DNA of 64,000 nt from a virus. Location: IMG/VR virus record IMGVR_UViG_3300008266_000033, positions 62,001 to 126,000 of that record, one strand, 5' to 3'. Positions 50,234-59,056 of the stretch are shown in pieces (positions within the stretch are counted from its first letter, which is position 1; each line of letters starts with the position of its first letter). Under the pieces are notes generated by a model, which saw only the letters and a program-made list of their open reading frames with translations, ran no database searches and was not told the DNA's origin. The position numbers and the translations under genes are program-made.

Positions 50234-50287
50234 AGCTACCATAATTTATCTCTTGTTAGAGCGACCAGCTATGAATTGGTCTGTATG

Positions 50288-53032
50288 TTATTTTTTAAGT
50301 CCTGCAATTTTTTGCATACGCAAAAATTCTTCAGATTTATTTTCTTTTAAATTATATTTGAAATTTGTTGTACCTGTAGAAGATGTGGTTCCTGAGGGTT
50401 TATTTTGAGGTGTTGTGGATGGGTTTTCTAAATTTTTATCTTTATTATATTCAGTAAATGCATCTCTTATAGCATTTTTTAATTTATTTGAATCTTTTTT
50501 TAAATTAGGTCCTAAAAAAGGAATTATTTCTCTTAATATTATTTGAATAGCACCTTCAGGTGTTTTTATATAACCAAATAAGGTTTTTAAATATCCATCT
50601 TTTACAATACTATTAACAACATTTTGAGTATCTTTATTATCAATTTCTTGGATTCTATTTCTTAAACCTGTAAAAACAGATTGAATTTTTATATTATCTT
50701 GTTTTAAATCTTTATCAAGAGTATTAAAAATAGCTAATACTAATTCTTTAAATTCATCTTGAGTATCAATTTTAGACATATAATTTTTTAAACTTGTCCT
50801 TTGGGATATAGTGTCACCTATTTTATTAACAGCTGGTAAAGTTTTATTTTTATCTTGAAGTTTATCAAAATAACTTTTTTTAGTTTCACCTTTTCCTAAA
50901 AATACATAATTTCCTCCAGGTTGAGGATTAAATCCTATATCTTTAAGATCATTTTTTTCTTCATCAGATAATTCATCAGTATTTAATATACTTAAAGTAT
51001 TATCTGCTTCAGAAGCATACATACTACCTAATAAAGCTAATAGTTGAACTTTTTTATTTTTTACATCATCATCTGATACCCCAAATTCATTAAATATATC
51101 ATCAATCAGTGCTTCATTTAAGTAAAGTAATGTTTGATTTTTTATTTCTTGAAGTTTTTGAATTTGAGCTTGTGTGTCTTTACCTGGACGAGTTGATATT
51201 GCTTTGGCTCTAGGTTTTAATGTTACTCCTAAAATTCCTGAATATTTTTTGGTTAAACTATCAGGTGATTTTCTTAGGGTTATAATTAATTTAGCTAATT
51301 TTTTAGCTTTATCTGATGTTTGATTACCTTTATAATCACCTTTAATAATATTATTTAAAGTAGTATCACTAAGATTAATAATATTTTTTTCACCTAATTC
51401 AGAATAAATATTAAGTTCAGGACTAGTACGAGATAATACAAATCCTATTTGACCATTTCTATTAAATTTAGAAATATTTTCTACATCCTGTTTTATTTTA
51501 CTAGGTTCAGGTGGAGGTATGTCAAGAATAATAGGTTTAGTTTCTTCTTCATCAGATTTAGGTTCATCAGATTTAGGTTTTTCTGGTTTTGGTTTTTCTC
51601 TAGGAGTTAAATCAGGAGCTAAAAATTGATAATAAAGTAATTTTATTGGATCTCCTTGTTCAGAAGTTTCAATATCACTTTTTATTTTTTGAAATGAAGA
51701 TTGGGTTTCTAAATTATCTTGAGCTTTTTGTATTTTTTGATCATCAATACCATCAGTAGTATTAACTTTCTTATATTTTATATTTACATCAAAATCTTCA
51801 CCATATGTTTTTTTAATGAGTTTTTCTATTTTTTCACCAGCCGCTTTAGCTACTTTTTCAGATGAATCTAAACGTTTAGCATTTAAATCTCCTCCATCAC
51901 CAGCTACATTACTATCATCTCCTTGATTATGAGATACAGAAGAACCATAATCTATTTCTAAATCAATTTTAGATAATTTTTGACCTTTATTATCTTTAAA
52001 TTTATTATTTAAGTCTTCTATTGTTTTTTTAACTAATTCATCTGATGCTTTATTTACATCATCTTCAGATAAATCTCCTTCACCAGTATCATATGTTTGA
52101 GCAGTAGTCGCATTACTATCATCATCTGAAAAATCGATACCTTGAGTATCAACATTATTATTTTCAAGATTTTTTACTACTTGATCAGAATCTACAGTAA
52201 TATCAACATCACCCCCAGAAATTGGTTTAATAACTTCATCAGCATTTTGATCAAAATCTGAATCTTGGGATAAATCTAATACTCCTTGAATATCTTTATC
52301 AGCTAAAGCTCCACTAGGACCATATTCTCCTTCTACTGCTATATCGGCTGCTAAAGCTATAGTAGGAGCTGCTACTCCTTGTAATACAGAGGCCGCAGCT
52401 AAAATAGGCATAAAAGTTTTAAAACCTTTAAGTAATCCTGGGAATTTTTTTCTTAGAAATTTTAAAACTCCTCCTTCTTGCGAATTGTCTGTGTATTTTT
52501 TATTTCTTAATGAAACTATAGTAGGAGGAATTGATGCATCTTCAAGAGAATACCCTGACAATACTGTGTATGCTACTCCTGGTTGGAGACCTTGTTTCTT
52601 TTTTGATTTTTCATCAGCATTGATAAGTATTCCTTCATATTCAGCATCTGGAAGAGAATCTCCATCCCATTTAAATATATCTCCTGGTTCTAATTGATTT
52701 AATTGAGATAATTCAGTAAATGAACCTTTATCTGCTTCTGATAAAGGTTTATTAGGTGTAATAATACTTTGAAAAGCTCTTAAAAAATCTTTAGAACTTT
52801 TAAAAACTTTTAATTTATTTAATTCTTTAAAAACTTCTTTAGGAGAATAACCAGCTTGTTTTATATCATCAAGAACATTTTTTATAAATTCTTTAGATTC
52901 AGGTTGAAGTTTTTGATAATTTTGTTGAATTTTATTATCTCCAGCAAATTCTAATAATATATCATTAGATTTAAATTCAATTCCTGCTAATTGTTGCATA
53001 CGCAGAAATTCACCATTTAAAGACTTCTCCAT
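50288..53032 (-). CDS. Large virion-region protein with RMQKLAG peptide at both ends
   Basis: A 914-residue protein of unrecognised family. Its N-terminus has EFLRMQQLAGIEFKS and NDILLEFAG, and its C-terminus ends EEFLRMQKIAGLKK, so the peptide shared with the scaffold and the 140-residue protein stands at both ends. A hydrophobic segment near 205-230 (FMPILAAASVLQGVAAPTIALAADIA) could cross or enter a membrane. The middle is low-complexity, acidic and charged (about 240-500). Position among head-related genes suggests a large internal or ejected head protein, cut by prohead protease. Confidence 0.55.
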   Translation of the reverse strand: MEKSLNGEFLRMQQLAGIEFKSNDILLEFAGDNKIQQNYQKLQPESKEFIKNVLDDIKQAGYSPKEVFKELNKLKVFKSSKDFLRAFQSIITPNKPLSEADKGSFTELSQLNQLEPGDIFKWDGDSLPDAEYEGILINADEKSKKKQGLQPGVAYTVLSGYSLEDASIPPTIVSLRNKKYTDNSQEGGVLKFLRKKFPGLLKGFKTFMPILAAASVLQGVAAPTIALAADIAVEGEYGPSGALADKDIQGVLDLSQDSDFDQNADEVIKPISGGDVDITVDSDQVVKNLENNNVDTQGIDFSDDDSNATTAQTYDTGEGDLSEDDVNKASDELVKKTIEDLNNKFKDNKGQKLSKIDLEIDYGSSVSHNQGDDSNVAGDGGDLNAKRLDSSEKVAKAAGEKIEKLIKKTYGEDFDVNIKYKKVNTTDGIDDQKIQKAQDNLETQSSFQKIKSDIETSEQGDPIKLLYYQFLAPDLTPREKPKPEKPKSDEPKSDEEETKPIILDIPPPEPSKIKQDVENISKFNRNGQIGFVLSRTSPELNIYSELGEKNIINLSDTTLNNIIKGDYKGNQTSDKAKKLAKLIITLRKSPDSLTKKYSGILGVTLKPRAKAISTRPGKDTQAQIQKLQEIKNQTLLYLNEALIDDIFNEFGVSDDDVKNKKVQLLALLGSMYASEADNTLSILNTDELSDEEKNDLKDIGFNPQPGGNYVFLGKGETKKSYFDKLQDKNKTLPAVNKIGDTISQRTSLKNYMSKIDTQDEFKELVLAIFNTLDKDLKQDNIKIQSVFTGLRNRIQEIDNKDTQNVVNSIVKDGYLKTLFGYIKTPEGAIQIILREIIPFLGPNLKKDSNKLKNAIRDAFTEYNKDKNLENPSTTPQNKPSGTTSSTGTTNFKYNLKENKSEEFLRMQKIAGLKK

Positions 53033-53045
53033 TATACTATTTTAT

Positions 53046-53055
53046 TTATACATAT
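53046..53055 (-). promoter_or_regulatory. Late-type motif variant before the 914-residue gene
   Basis: Minus-strand TAATATGTATAAATAAAAT, with TAA the stop of the upstream gene, 13 nt from the ATG at 53032. Confidence 0.4.
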
Positions 53056-53528
53056 TAACAAATCCATAAAGGTTTTTTGTCGGGTATTTTTTTCCACCCT
53101 AAACCCTTAACAGCTATTTTATCGTTAATATAAAAGTTTCTATATCCTTCAATTACATCTGATTTTCTAAACTCCTCAGGCATACATTGAGGTGGTGGGG
53201 TAAAACCATTATCAGGTAAATTAGGTTTATTATATTGTAACCAAACTAATATTTTTTTAGTGGCATGTTCTTTACCATATCGTAACTCAAATTCATTACA
53301 TATTTCTAAGCCATGCTGTACCAACCAATCATAATGTTGTATTGATTCACGTACCCATTTTGTTGAAGGGTGATTAACATGAGCACGTTTATATGGGGCA
53401 GATGAACCAATTTCCCAATGTGCTGTACAACACATTTGTGCTGATTCAATTTGCATTTTACGAATATGATCGTCTGCTAGTTGTTGTGCGGCCTTAATAG
53501 GGTCAGCATCAATATAAAATATGTTCAT
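53055..53528 (-). CDS. Small conserved protein, possible pyrimidine-dimer-glycosylase-like family
   Basis: A 157-residue protein. The N-terminus NIFYIDADPIKAAQQLADDH followed by IRKMQIESAQMCCTAH resembles a phage/bacterial family sometimes labelled as pyrimidine dimer DNA glycosylase-like (pattern YxD.dP..aA..L.D.H..KM..EsaQ). The glycosylase activity is not proven for such proteins. I start at the ATG at 53528, which follows a complete host-type promoter; the longer frame to 53555 would translate part of that promoter. The C-terminal portion (WLVQHGLEICNEFELRYGK) is helical. It is the only gene of this block with a host-type promoter. Confidence 0.55.
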   Translation of the reverse strand: MNIFYIDADPIKAAQQLADDHIRKMQIESAQMCCTAHWEIGSSAPYKRAHVNHPSTKWVRESIQHYDWLVQHGLEICNEFELRYGKEHATKKILVWLQYNKPNLPDNGFTPPPQCMPEEFRKSDVIEGYRNFYINDKIAVKGLGWKKIPDKKPLWIC

Positions 53529-53540
53529 ATGTTTTTTTGG

Positions 53541-53572
53541 TAAATATACGAACAAATTTTTTGAATCCCAAA
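53541..53572 (-). promoter_or_regulatory. Bacteroidetes-type promoter before the 157-residue gene
   Basis: Minus-strand TTTG (53572-53569), 20 nt, TATATTTA (53548-53541), 12 nt before the ATG at 53528. Confidence 0.6.
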
Positions 53573-53574
53573 TT

Positions 53575-53763
53575 TTAACCCATAGAATCTTGAATCATTT
53601 CAATCTTTGAAACTATAGATTCAAGTTCAGATCTCATTTCTGGGTGTTGTTTCTGTATTGCTCTTATATCTAAAATTAGATCTGATAGTTGGTCTAATGG
53701 ACTTTCTGTTAGTCTTTTTTTAAGAGCCTCTTTAATTAGTTTGGTGATAAGTTGATTTTTCAT
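53575..53763 (-). CDS. Small helical protein with IKE..LTE N-terminus, 62 residues
   Basis: A 62-residue, fully helical charged protein (MKNQLITKLIKEALKKRLTE then SPLDQLSDLILDIRAIQKQH). The N-terminal IKE/LTE segment looks like the capsid-targeting or protease-site peptides of its neighbours. It overlaps the 46-residue gene by one base (TAATG). No known family. A small internal head protein is suggested by context only. Confidence 0.5.
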   Translation of the reverse strand: MKNQLITKLIKEALKKRLTESPLDQLSDLILDIRAIQKQHPEMRSELESIVSKIEMIQDSMG

Positions 53764-53903
53764 TAGCCTTGTCCTACTGATAATTTTATATAATTTTTGG
53801 AGCTTTTCAAACCAGAACTTCTTTTTTTGGAATGAACTCCTTTTCTTCTAACTTTTGGTTTTTCTATTCTTTTAGGTGTGGATTGTGTTTTTGCTTTTGC
53901 CAT
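53763..53903 (-). CDS. Very basic 46-residue protein
   Basis: A 46-residue frame from the ATG at 53903 to the TAA at 53765-53763, running MAKAKTQSTPKRIEKPKVRR through HSKKRSSGLKSSKNYIKLSV and ending GQG. About a third of residues are Lys or Arg. The RKGxHSKKxxSxxKxSKNYxK...GQG layout recurs in small proteins of marine T4-like phages as I recall. It fits a DNA-condensing internal head protein. It is coupled to the next gene (TAATG) and lies 1 nt after the cupin-like gene. Confidence 0.6.
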   Translation of the reverse strand: MAKAKTQSTPKRIEKPKVRRKGVHSKKRSSGLKSSKNYIKLSVGQG

Positions 53904-53904
53904 T

Positions 53905-54171
53905 TTAGTATTCTTCTATTTTTAATTTTAAATTAGTAGTTCCTTTTATAACTCGATGCCATTCTAATGCAGGTATAACTATTTGATCTCCAGGATTTAA
54001 TTGTTTTGGTAAAGAATCTTCTTGTTGATAAGACCAACCTATACCTTCTAAAATTGTTATTTGCCTTGTTTTAAGATCTCTATGCCACATAAGTTCAATA
54101 GGATCTATATTTTCGTCAAATATACGAATTTTAGTATCTTCAGATATTATATTATCTTGGTATGGTTTCAT
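53905..54171 (-). CDS. Small cupin-fold protein
   Basis: An 88-residue single-domain cupin-like protein: LMWHRDLKTRQITILEG, GWSYQQED, LNPGDQIVIPALEWHRVIKG and a final LKLKIEEY strand. The paired His in MWHRD and EWHRV stand where cupins bind a metal. Phages of the T4-like group carry similar small cupins of unknown activity. I start at ATG 54171, which overlaps the previous gene's TGA stop (ATGA); a longer frame to 54195 has no support. Its start region reads MKPYQDNIISED, again with a targeting-like ISE. Confidence 0.65.
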   Translation of the reverse strand: MKPYQDNIISEDTKIRIFDENIDPIELMWHRDLKTRQITILEGIGWSYQQEDSLPKQLNPGDQIVIPALEWHRVIKGTTNLKLKIEEY

Positions 54172-54578
54172 TTTATAGGACCTCCAACAACCCAAGCATC
54201 ACAAGTTCGAGCTGAGGCGCATTTGAATTTAAGCATTCTACAGTATCCTAATTTTCCAGCTTCAATAACATCAAATGGATCTTCTGTACCTTCATCATCT
54301 CCTATCCCTTTAGCAATACAATCTAATGTTTTAGTTGTAACATCAAATGCGGCACAATTACCACATAAAGATTTTTTTGCTTCTTCTACATTATCCAATT
54401 GCCACATTTCTGCTTTTTTAGCCCAAAACTTTTGATTTGGTTCATTTGGATTTAAAGGTCCATAACCATATTCATCAATAGCTTTTTGTCTATTTTGCAG
54501 ATTCAATTCTATGTTTTGAGTTGGAGCAGGACATTTATCCAATTCAGCTTCACTTAGTATGTTAATTAGTTTTATCAT
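54168..54578 (-). CDS. Cys-rich protein with LNILSE N-terminus, 136 residues
   Basis: A 136-residue protein. It starts MIKLINILSEAELDKC, a targeting-like peptide with the ILSE site. Eight cysteines follow the pattern SLCGNCAAFD, TLDCIAKGIGD, LGYCRMLKFKCASARTCDAW, ending in WVVGGPI. That Cys layout recalls small high-potential iron-sulfur or zinc proteins of marine T4-like phages. The cofactor is not proven. ATGA overlap with both neighbours, so it is co-translated. Confidence 0.6.
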   Translation of the reverse strand: MIKLINILSEAELDKCPAPTQNIELNLQNRQKAIDEYGYGPLNPNEPNQKFWAKKAEMWQLDNVEEAKKSLCGNCAAFDVTTKTLDCIAKGIGDDEGTEDPFDVIEAGKLGYCRMLKFKCASARTCDAWVVGGPIK

Positions 54579-55345
54579 TTTGTTTTACCCCATTTTTTAC
54601 CTTTACCAGGTGTTTTACATTGAGCGGGTGTAGGACGACATGAAGGATATTTAGCACGTTTTTCACCTTTTTGTCTACCACAAGGTTTACATTTACCATT
54701 GCGGCATGTATTACAATCTACCCATCCACCTGTTTTACCAGGAGCACCTTTGCGTTTAAACCAGGTGCGCAGAGTTTCTTTTTGTGCTTCGGTTAATTCT
54801 TCTGTAACTATTTTTTTATAACTATTTTTAATATTATTTATTCTTTTTAGCCATTCTTCTTTATAATTAATACCATTTGGAGCGGGTTTATCTGTTACAA
54901 ATTGCTCAATTCTTGGTTCAATATAAATTAAAAAACCTCTTATTATACCTAATATAGATGAGAGCAGTTTTGGGTTGCTGGGAATATTATTGATATTATC
55001 TTTAAGAAAATCAAAATAATTTTTACCATTTATTATTGGTTTTCTTAATTGTTGCATCATAAGAGTAAGTTCTTTAGTTGCATTTTCATCTTTTCCCATT
55101 TTAGTAATTTGACTAAAATTAAGAGATATAAGTGTGCTAAAATCTACTAAAAAATCTTTAACCTCAGCAGGAGTAGATGCTTCTTTTAAATCTTTCCAGA
55201 TTTTACCTTTACGACACCTAACGATAGCACCTGATTTATAAGCAGAAGGTTTATCAAATTTGCGATCTGCAATACGTTTACAACGATCAGCTTTCTTTTT
55301 TTCTTCTAAAAGAATTTCATTTAATATATCAATAAGTTTTACCAT
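54575..55345 (-). CDS. Protein with KGAPGKxGGWVDCNTCR C-terminal module, 256 residues
   Basis: A 256-residue protein. It starts MVKLIDILNEILLEEKKK (ILNE and LLE sites), then ADRCKRIADRKFDKPSAYKS and GAIVRCRKGKIWK. The C-terminus reads TWFKRKGAPGKTGGWVDC, NTCRNGKCKPCGRQKGE and SCRPTPAQCKTPGKGKKWGK, a Cys/Lys-rich module (DUF5872-type, from memory) found in marine phages and large viruses. The middle is helical. It could bind metal or nucleic acid in the virion. ATGA overlap with the 136-residue gene and 7-nt overlap with the 1238-residue gene. Confidence 0.6.
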   Translation of the reverse strand: MVKLIDILNEILLEEKKKADRCKRIADRKFDKPSAYKSGAIVRCRKGKIWKDLKEASTPAEVKDFLVDFSTLISLNFSQITKMGKDENATKELTLMMQQLRKPIINGKNYFDFLKDNINNIPSNPKLLSSILGIIRGFLIYIEPRIEQFVTDKPAPNGINYKEEWLKRINNIKNSYKKIVTEELTEAQKETLRTWFKRKGAPGKTGGWVDCNTCRNGKCKPCGRQKGEKRAKYPSCRPTPAQCKTPGKGKKWGKTK

Positions 55346-58300
55346 GATTTCTTTTGAGTAAAGAATTGAGTTAAATCTTTAGAAATTGTTTCTTTTAAAT
55401 CACTTTCAACCATTTTTAAATCATTCATACCATATACTCTTTGGTAAGATCTTTCTACATCAGCATATCCACCTTCAATACTATTATTATTTAATGTACT
55501 TTTTCCGGATAAGGTTTTAACTATTTTACCTTTATCATCAGATAATACCCATTTAGGATATAAAGTAGATCTTTCTTTATCAACAGGTAATAATGCATAT
55601 GTGTTTGAACCATCTTTTATAATAAAAGGTAATCCCCATATTAATGTAGCATATTCTGTATTTTGATCGTATTTTTCAGCTAATGTCATAATAGCTTTTC
55701 TTTCAGAATCGGATAAAGCAGTCCATTGAGAATATAACATTGGTCTAGGATCAATTTGCTGTTCAGGCATATCTGATAAATTTTCTAACTGTTCATCATC
55801 AATGTTAGTATTGGCTTCATATTCCCAAGAATCAAATAATTTAGAATAAATTTCAAATAATTGCTTTAATTTAGGATCTTTAATATACTTGGATGCTTCT
55901 TTTGGTAAAAAGTCAAGATTTTTAATTTGTTTATTTACATAATCTGAGGTTACTTTTTCACCAAAGTATTTATCTAAATATTCATATGTTAAATATCCAT
56001 CAAATGTATCAGCATACTTTTGTTTAGCGGCATCATCCAAATATTTTACATAAGGTAATGGAATTGGGTCTGCAGAATAATTAGTATGTCTAAATCTGAA
56101 AACTGCATATCGTTTTGCTAATGCTTCATTATCCTTTAAGGCAGAATATGAGAATTTTTGTCCACTATCGATAGCAACATTAGCTAATGTGGTTGATCTA
56201 CCTTCTAAATTAATTTTATATTTAGGTAAGATAGCTAAAATATCAGGAGTAATTGCATTTTTAGAGGCTTTACCTTGAATATAGAGAATTTTTTCATCTT
56301 GAGTTAATTCTTTAAATTCATCTAAAGTTAAGTTTTTACCCGAAGCAAATTTTCTACCTCTTTCAACTGGTGATAAAGCAATTGGTTTAAAGTAATCTTT
56401 TAAATCTTTAATTTTAGCCCATGTATCAGGAGGTACTATTTTTTCTATACCTTCCCAACCATTAGCACGTATATCACCTCTATTATTAGCTCCTGTAACA
56501 ATATATGTTTTACCATCTGCTGTTACTTGAATTACAAAAGCATGCCATTGATCATCAAAGCTTCCTTTAGGACCAGATGATGGTTTATTTCTATCAAATA
56601 CAAAATAGAATGTAGGTGATTGATCACCAAATCTATAATAATCATAATTTGTGTTTCCTATTTGAGTAACACACCACCCGTATTTTTTCGTACCTTTTTC
56701 TACTGGATTGTAAGAAATACATTTATGTACATCATCTCCTTTATAGATTTCTATTCCGTTTTTATCATAGATTTTATCAGCATCTGTAGATACTGTATTT
56801 TCTTCTCCTTCTACTGATTTTCCTGCTGCAGGAAATAATGCATCCATCATTTGTTCAAATGGTTCCCATGTCCAATTTCTAGGGTCTAGGTATGCATTGT
56901 TAATCATTAAACGTTTAGGAACAAATTGATCTATATCTTCTTTTGATATGGTACTTCCTTCTTGTCCAGCAAATTTTAAATCATCTTTTTTGGTCATGAA
57001 GCGAGCTACATAAGATTGAGCTGTATTTCTATCAATTCCTTCTTTTTCAACAAACTTTTTTATTGCTTCTTTTTTAGCTTTTTCTGGGTTTTCAGGGATT
57101 GAGGCAATTAATTTAATCATATCCTCAAATGAGTATTGGTTAATATCTAAGTATTTGTTACTCTTTTTTAATTCATCTGGTAGAACAACTATATCTAATT
57201 TTTGTGCTAATGAACCTTTAATTTGATCAAAACGTTGAATCAATTGTTTTGCAGCATTTTGATCATATCCTTTTTCATCTTTCCAACGATCAAGAGTAGC
57301 ATTAATTACTTTATCACTATATTCATTTAATTGATCAGGTTCAGCATTATCATTAATTTTTAATGCTTGTAAAATTTGTTCTTTGGTAGCATTTCCATCA
57401 GCAAATATCTTACTGTCATCTATATTTTTTTCATCAGGATCAGGTAATCTTAAAGCTTTTCCTGATTTAAAATACTTACTATAAATATATAGTTGACCAG
57501 CTTGTGGATTTTCTGTTTGAGTTTGAGCTATTAATATAGGTTCTCCTTTGTAATAAGATAATACAAAAGTAGATCTCATACTTCTAACATAATCACCATC
57601 ACCTTTTATCCATCCTACCCAAGTTTCTTTAGGTTCAATTCCTAATTTATTAAAAACACTTAAAACTCTTTGTCTAGTTCTATTATCAACATTTTTACCA
57701 TAGAAAGAAACTGAGGCTCCTACTCTTCCTTTAGAAACATCATATTTTCCTATTTTTAAATCTAAAACGGGGAATGAGCTAGGATCTTTAATTTTACTAC
57801 TAGGTGCTTTTACTCTAATTTCATCTAAACCTGTTGCGCTAAAGTCATCTGATTTTAAATCAACAGTAATATCTCTTAAAGTATCTTTAACCCATTTTTG
57901 TTGTGATGGAGTTAATTCTTCGTTTATTGCGTTTTCTATAAATAAAATAAATTCATCATCATCTAATTGATATACTTCTTGGAAAAAGAATTCTCTAGCT
58001 CTTAAATCATCAGAAAGTCCACTATCAATAAAAGCATTATTTAAAGCATCAAAAATGAATTTACCATAACGAATATCTGATGGTTCGTTTTTAAGTAAAT
58101 CTACTTTATCAACTACTGCTTGATTAGCTTCTTTATCTCCTTTAAATCCTTGTAATGAAATTAATTCATATAAACCTTTAATTAATTCGTGAACTAACAT
58201 TGGAAAACAAATTGCACGAGCTTTAATTGTAATACCTGAATCTGCTTCGATTATTTGGCTTTCAGTTAAAATATTTTTTATTTTATCTTCAATCTCATTT

Positions 58301-59055
58301 TTAAAATCTTCAAAACCTTCTTCATCATCACTAAAAAAGAATTTTTCCCAAACTAAATTATTTATTGCGTCTTCAGATTTAAGTTTAACAATAGTATTAA
58401 TGATTTCATCATAATATTCATTATTTTCATCATCATCCTCATCTTGCAATGATTTAAAATAATCTATAACTGCTTGTCTATAATATTTAAATCTATTAGG
58501 AACTAGAACTTCAATTTCTTTCATAATTACTTTAGAAGAACCACCAGCCATTTTTTGTCCTTGTGCTAACATAGACAAAAACATAGCTATTGCGTTTTCA
58601 TCATCATAAACACCAAATACTTTTTTCATTATTTGGTTGTAATTTTCTACTAATGATGGATCTAAATCATCTAAATGTTCTTTAAATAAATAGAATGCAA
58701 ATGCCCCACGCAATGCAGCACCTTGTGTAATTGCGTTAGTAATACGACGACGAGATTCTGGTGAAAGGGCTTCATCTAATTCTCTTCCTACCTCAGCCAT
58801 ATCCACTATTTTAGCATCTAAAACAATACCTTCTTGATCAATGATAGGGTAAAGTTCTTTAACCATATCTACAGCTAATTGTTCTAACTGTGCTTTATAT
58901 GGTGCTTCTGCTCTAATGATTTGAGATAACAATCGTTGAGAAGACATCATAGCCTGCATGAGATTTTCATTACCTAACATATCTTTTAGGTTCTCTGAAG
59001 ACTTTTTATTTAATTTTTGTAATGTTTTAGAGCTAAAAAAATCTTTGTATTCCAT
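55339..59055 (-). CDS. Giant 1238-residue virion-region protein
   Basis: A 1238-residue protein of unrecognised family, the largest gene of the block. The N-terminal ~270 residues have a helical region with EALSPESRRRITNAITQGAA and FAFYLFKEHLDDLDPSLVEN. Internal (L/I)xE sites such as ILTESQIIE and EELTPSQQKW occur. Residues ~770-860 have HKCISYNPVEKGTKKYGWCV, FYFVFDRNKPSSGPKGS, WHAFVIQVTADGKTYIVTG and ANGWEGIEKIVP. The WCVT.../YIVTGANN part looks enzymatic or domain-like but I cannot name it. No membrane segment. Probably a packaged, possibly ejected internal protein. Confidence 0.55.
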   Translation of the reverse strand: MEYKDFFSSKTLQKLNKKSSENLKDMLGNENLMQAMMSSQRLLSQIIRAEAPYKAQLEQLAVDMVKELYPIIDQEGIVLDAKIVDMAEVGRELDEALSPESRRRITNAITQGAALRGAFAFYLFKEHLDDLDPSLVENYNQIMKKVFGVYDDENAIAMFLSMLAQGQKMAGGSSKVIMKEIEVLVPNRFKYYRQAVIDYFKSLQDEDDDENNEYYDEIINTIVKLKSEDAINNLVWEKFFFSDDEEGFEDFKNEIEDKIKNILTESQIIEADSGITIKARAICFPMLVHELIKGLYELISLQGFKGDKEANQAVVDKVDLLKNEPSDIRYGKFIFDALNNAFIDSGLSDDLRAREFFFQEVYQLDDDEFILFIENAINEELTPSQQKWVKDTLRDITVDLKSDDFSATGLDEIRVKAPSSKIKDPSSFPVLDLKIGKYDVSKGRVGASVSFYGKNVDNRTRQRVLSVFNKLGIEPKETWVGWIKGDGDYVRSMRSTFVLSYYKGEPILIAQTQTENPQAGQLYIYSKYFKSGKALRLPDPDEKNIDDSKIFADGNATKEQILQALKINDNAEPDQLNEYSDKVINATLDRWKDEKGYDQNAAKQLIQRFDQIKGSLAQKLDIVVLPDELKKSNKYLDINQYSFEDMIKLIASIPENPEKAKKEAIKKFVEKEGIDRNTAQSYVARFMTKKDDLKFAGQEGSTISKEDIDQFVPKRLMINNAYLDPRNWTWEPFEQMMDALFPAAGKSVEGEENTVSTDADKIYDKNGIEIYKGDDVHKCISYNPVEKGTKKYGWCVTQIGNTNYDYYRFGDQSPTFYFVFDRNKPSSGPKGSFDDQWHAFVIQVTADGKTYIVTGANNRGDIRANGWEGIEKIVPPDTWAKIKDLKDYFKPIALSPVERGRKFASGKNLTLDEFKELTQDEKILYIQGKASKNAITPDILAILPKYKINLEGRSTTLANVAIDSGQKFSYSALKDNEALAKRYAVFRFRHTNYSADPIPLPYVKYLDDAAKQKYADTFDGYLTYEYLDKYFGEKVTSDYVNKQIKNLDFLPKEASKYIKDPKLKQLFEIYSKLFDSWEYEANTNIDDEQLENLSDMPEQQIDPRPMLYSQWTALSDSERKAIMTLAEKYDQNTEYATLIWGLPFIIKDGSNTYALLPVDKERSTLYPKWVLSDDKGKIVKTLSGKSTLNNNSIEGGYADVERSYQRVYGMNDLKMVESDLKETISKDLTQFFTQKKSW

Positions 59056-59056
59056 A

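Noticed and set aside
50234-50287. Gap after the 914-residue gene as a tRNA or small RNA
   Set aside because: I could not fold a cloverleaf or find a CCA-like end; 54 nt between a stop codon and a terminator is ordinary 3' leader.
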